Below, piece by piece: positions 5,265 through 5,597 of a DNA stretch of 5,597 nt. Source of the stretch: Georgenia sp. (GTDB lineage Bacteria; Actinomycetota; Actinomycetes; Actinomycetales; Actinomycetaceae); NCBI GenBank assembly GCA_027322565.1, contig DAHVRG010000178.1:1-5597 (forward strand). The letters are read 5' to 3'. A program made the position numbers and the translations under genes. How positions within the stretch are numbered: position 1 is the stretch's first letter; each line of letters begins with the position of its first letter. The notes beneath the pieces were generated by a model. The model made no database searches. It was not told the DNA's origin and saw only the letters and a program-made list of their open reading frames with translations.

Positions 5265-5597
5265 TCAGCGGGTTGTGCGGGGGATGACCTTCGCGGGCGG
5301 GCCGGTCGGCTCCGGCGGCTCGGTGCGTTCCGTCGCTGCCTCGCCGACGACGTCGAGCACCTGCTGGTAGCGGGCCGCGATCTGCTGCTCGGTGAGCGTC
5401 AGCCCCTCGGGCCGGGCCCCCGCCACGAGGTCGGAGAGCACGTGCAGCCGCTGCGCACCCACCCGGTCGACGGTGACCGCCGTCCACTCCATCGACTCCA
5501 CCCGGGCCGGCTCCCCGTCCGGCTTGACGACGTGGGCCAGGGCAAGCAGCCCGGTCGCCGTCTGCGGGACGCAGCACAGCTCGTCCTGGTTGGAGAT
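5265..5597 (-). CDS. Unrecognised protein, C-terminal 110 residues, gene cut by the window end
   Basis: The frame is open from the last base of the window (ISNQDELCCVPQTATGLL...) to TGA at 5267-5265, so the start lies beyond the window. Almost every codon ends in G or C, which supports real coding sequence. The visible part has an Ala/Leu/Val-rich segment (ATGLLALAHVVK), a segment VESMEWTAVTVDRVGAQRLH, and a probable helix LTLTEQQIAARYQQVLDVVG, followed by a Pro/Glu-rich tail ending GPPAKVIPRTTR. No signal peptide, membrane helix or catalytic motif is visible in this portion and I do not recognise the family. An ATG inside (giving 78 residues) is unlikely to be the true start because the frame and codon bias continue upstream. 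It converges on the methyltransferase gene, and its stop codon directly abuts repeat array 2. Confidence 0.75.
   Translation of the reverse strand: MSNQDELCCVPQTATGLLALAHVVKPDGEPARVESMEWTAVTVDRVGAQRLHVLSDLVAGARPEGLTLTEQQIAARYQQVLDVVGEAATERTEPPEPTGPPAKVIPRTTR

Noticed and set aside
5113..5577. Minus-strand frame of 154 codons covering array 2 and the right-hand gene
   Set aside because: It is out of frame with the better supported gene ending at 5265 and is Arg/Ala/Gly/Pro-rich with no domain-like pattern.

Overview
The window is uniformly very GC-rich, with codon third positions almost all G or C and dense spurious ORFs on both strands. Together with a four-helix FtsK that has a Ser/Arg-rich N-terminus and an Ala/Pro/Glu linker, this points to a high-GC actinobacterium, probably of the Micrococcales (inference from composition and protein style; no database search was possible).

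Layout from left to right. (1) Positions 1 to about 330 hold the 3' part of an SLC13-type permease gene. It breaks off in the middle of its membrane domain and is probably a truncated remnant. (2) A TetR-family repressor (minus strand, 962 to 387) and a small four-helix membrane protein of unknown function (plus strand, 1049 to 1459) are transcribed divergently. The 86 bp between them carry a striking palindromic operator (992-1023) that covers parts of both predicted promoters, so the repressor very likely controls both itself and the membrane protein. The repressor mRNA appears to be leaderless. (3) A complete ftsK gene for the septal DNA translocase occupies 1583-4219. (4) A class I SAM-dependent O-methyltransferase gene follows (4425-5105). 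(5) The 3' end of an unrecognised gene enters from the right on the minus strand (5597 to 5265).

The most unusual structure lies in the non-coding DNA around the methyltransferase. Degenerate 18-bp tandem repeats (consensus CYCACKTCCCGSCGACAG) form one array immediately after the ftsK stop codon (4222-4320) and a second one, inverted, immediately after the stop codon of the convergent right-hand gene (5142-5264). Each array has the same orientation relative to the gene it follows. As a result the methyltransferase sits between inverted copies, including a 20-bp pair matching at 19 positions (4299-4318 and 5150-5169). This looks either like a family of gene-end repeats or like an insertion into such a locus. 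The left (ftsK) side and the right (unknown gene) side may once have shared a single convergent intergenic region.

The TetR/membrane pair forms one probable regulatory unit. FtsK and the methyltransferase have no evident functional link.
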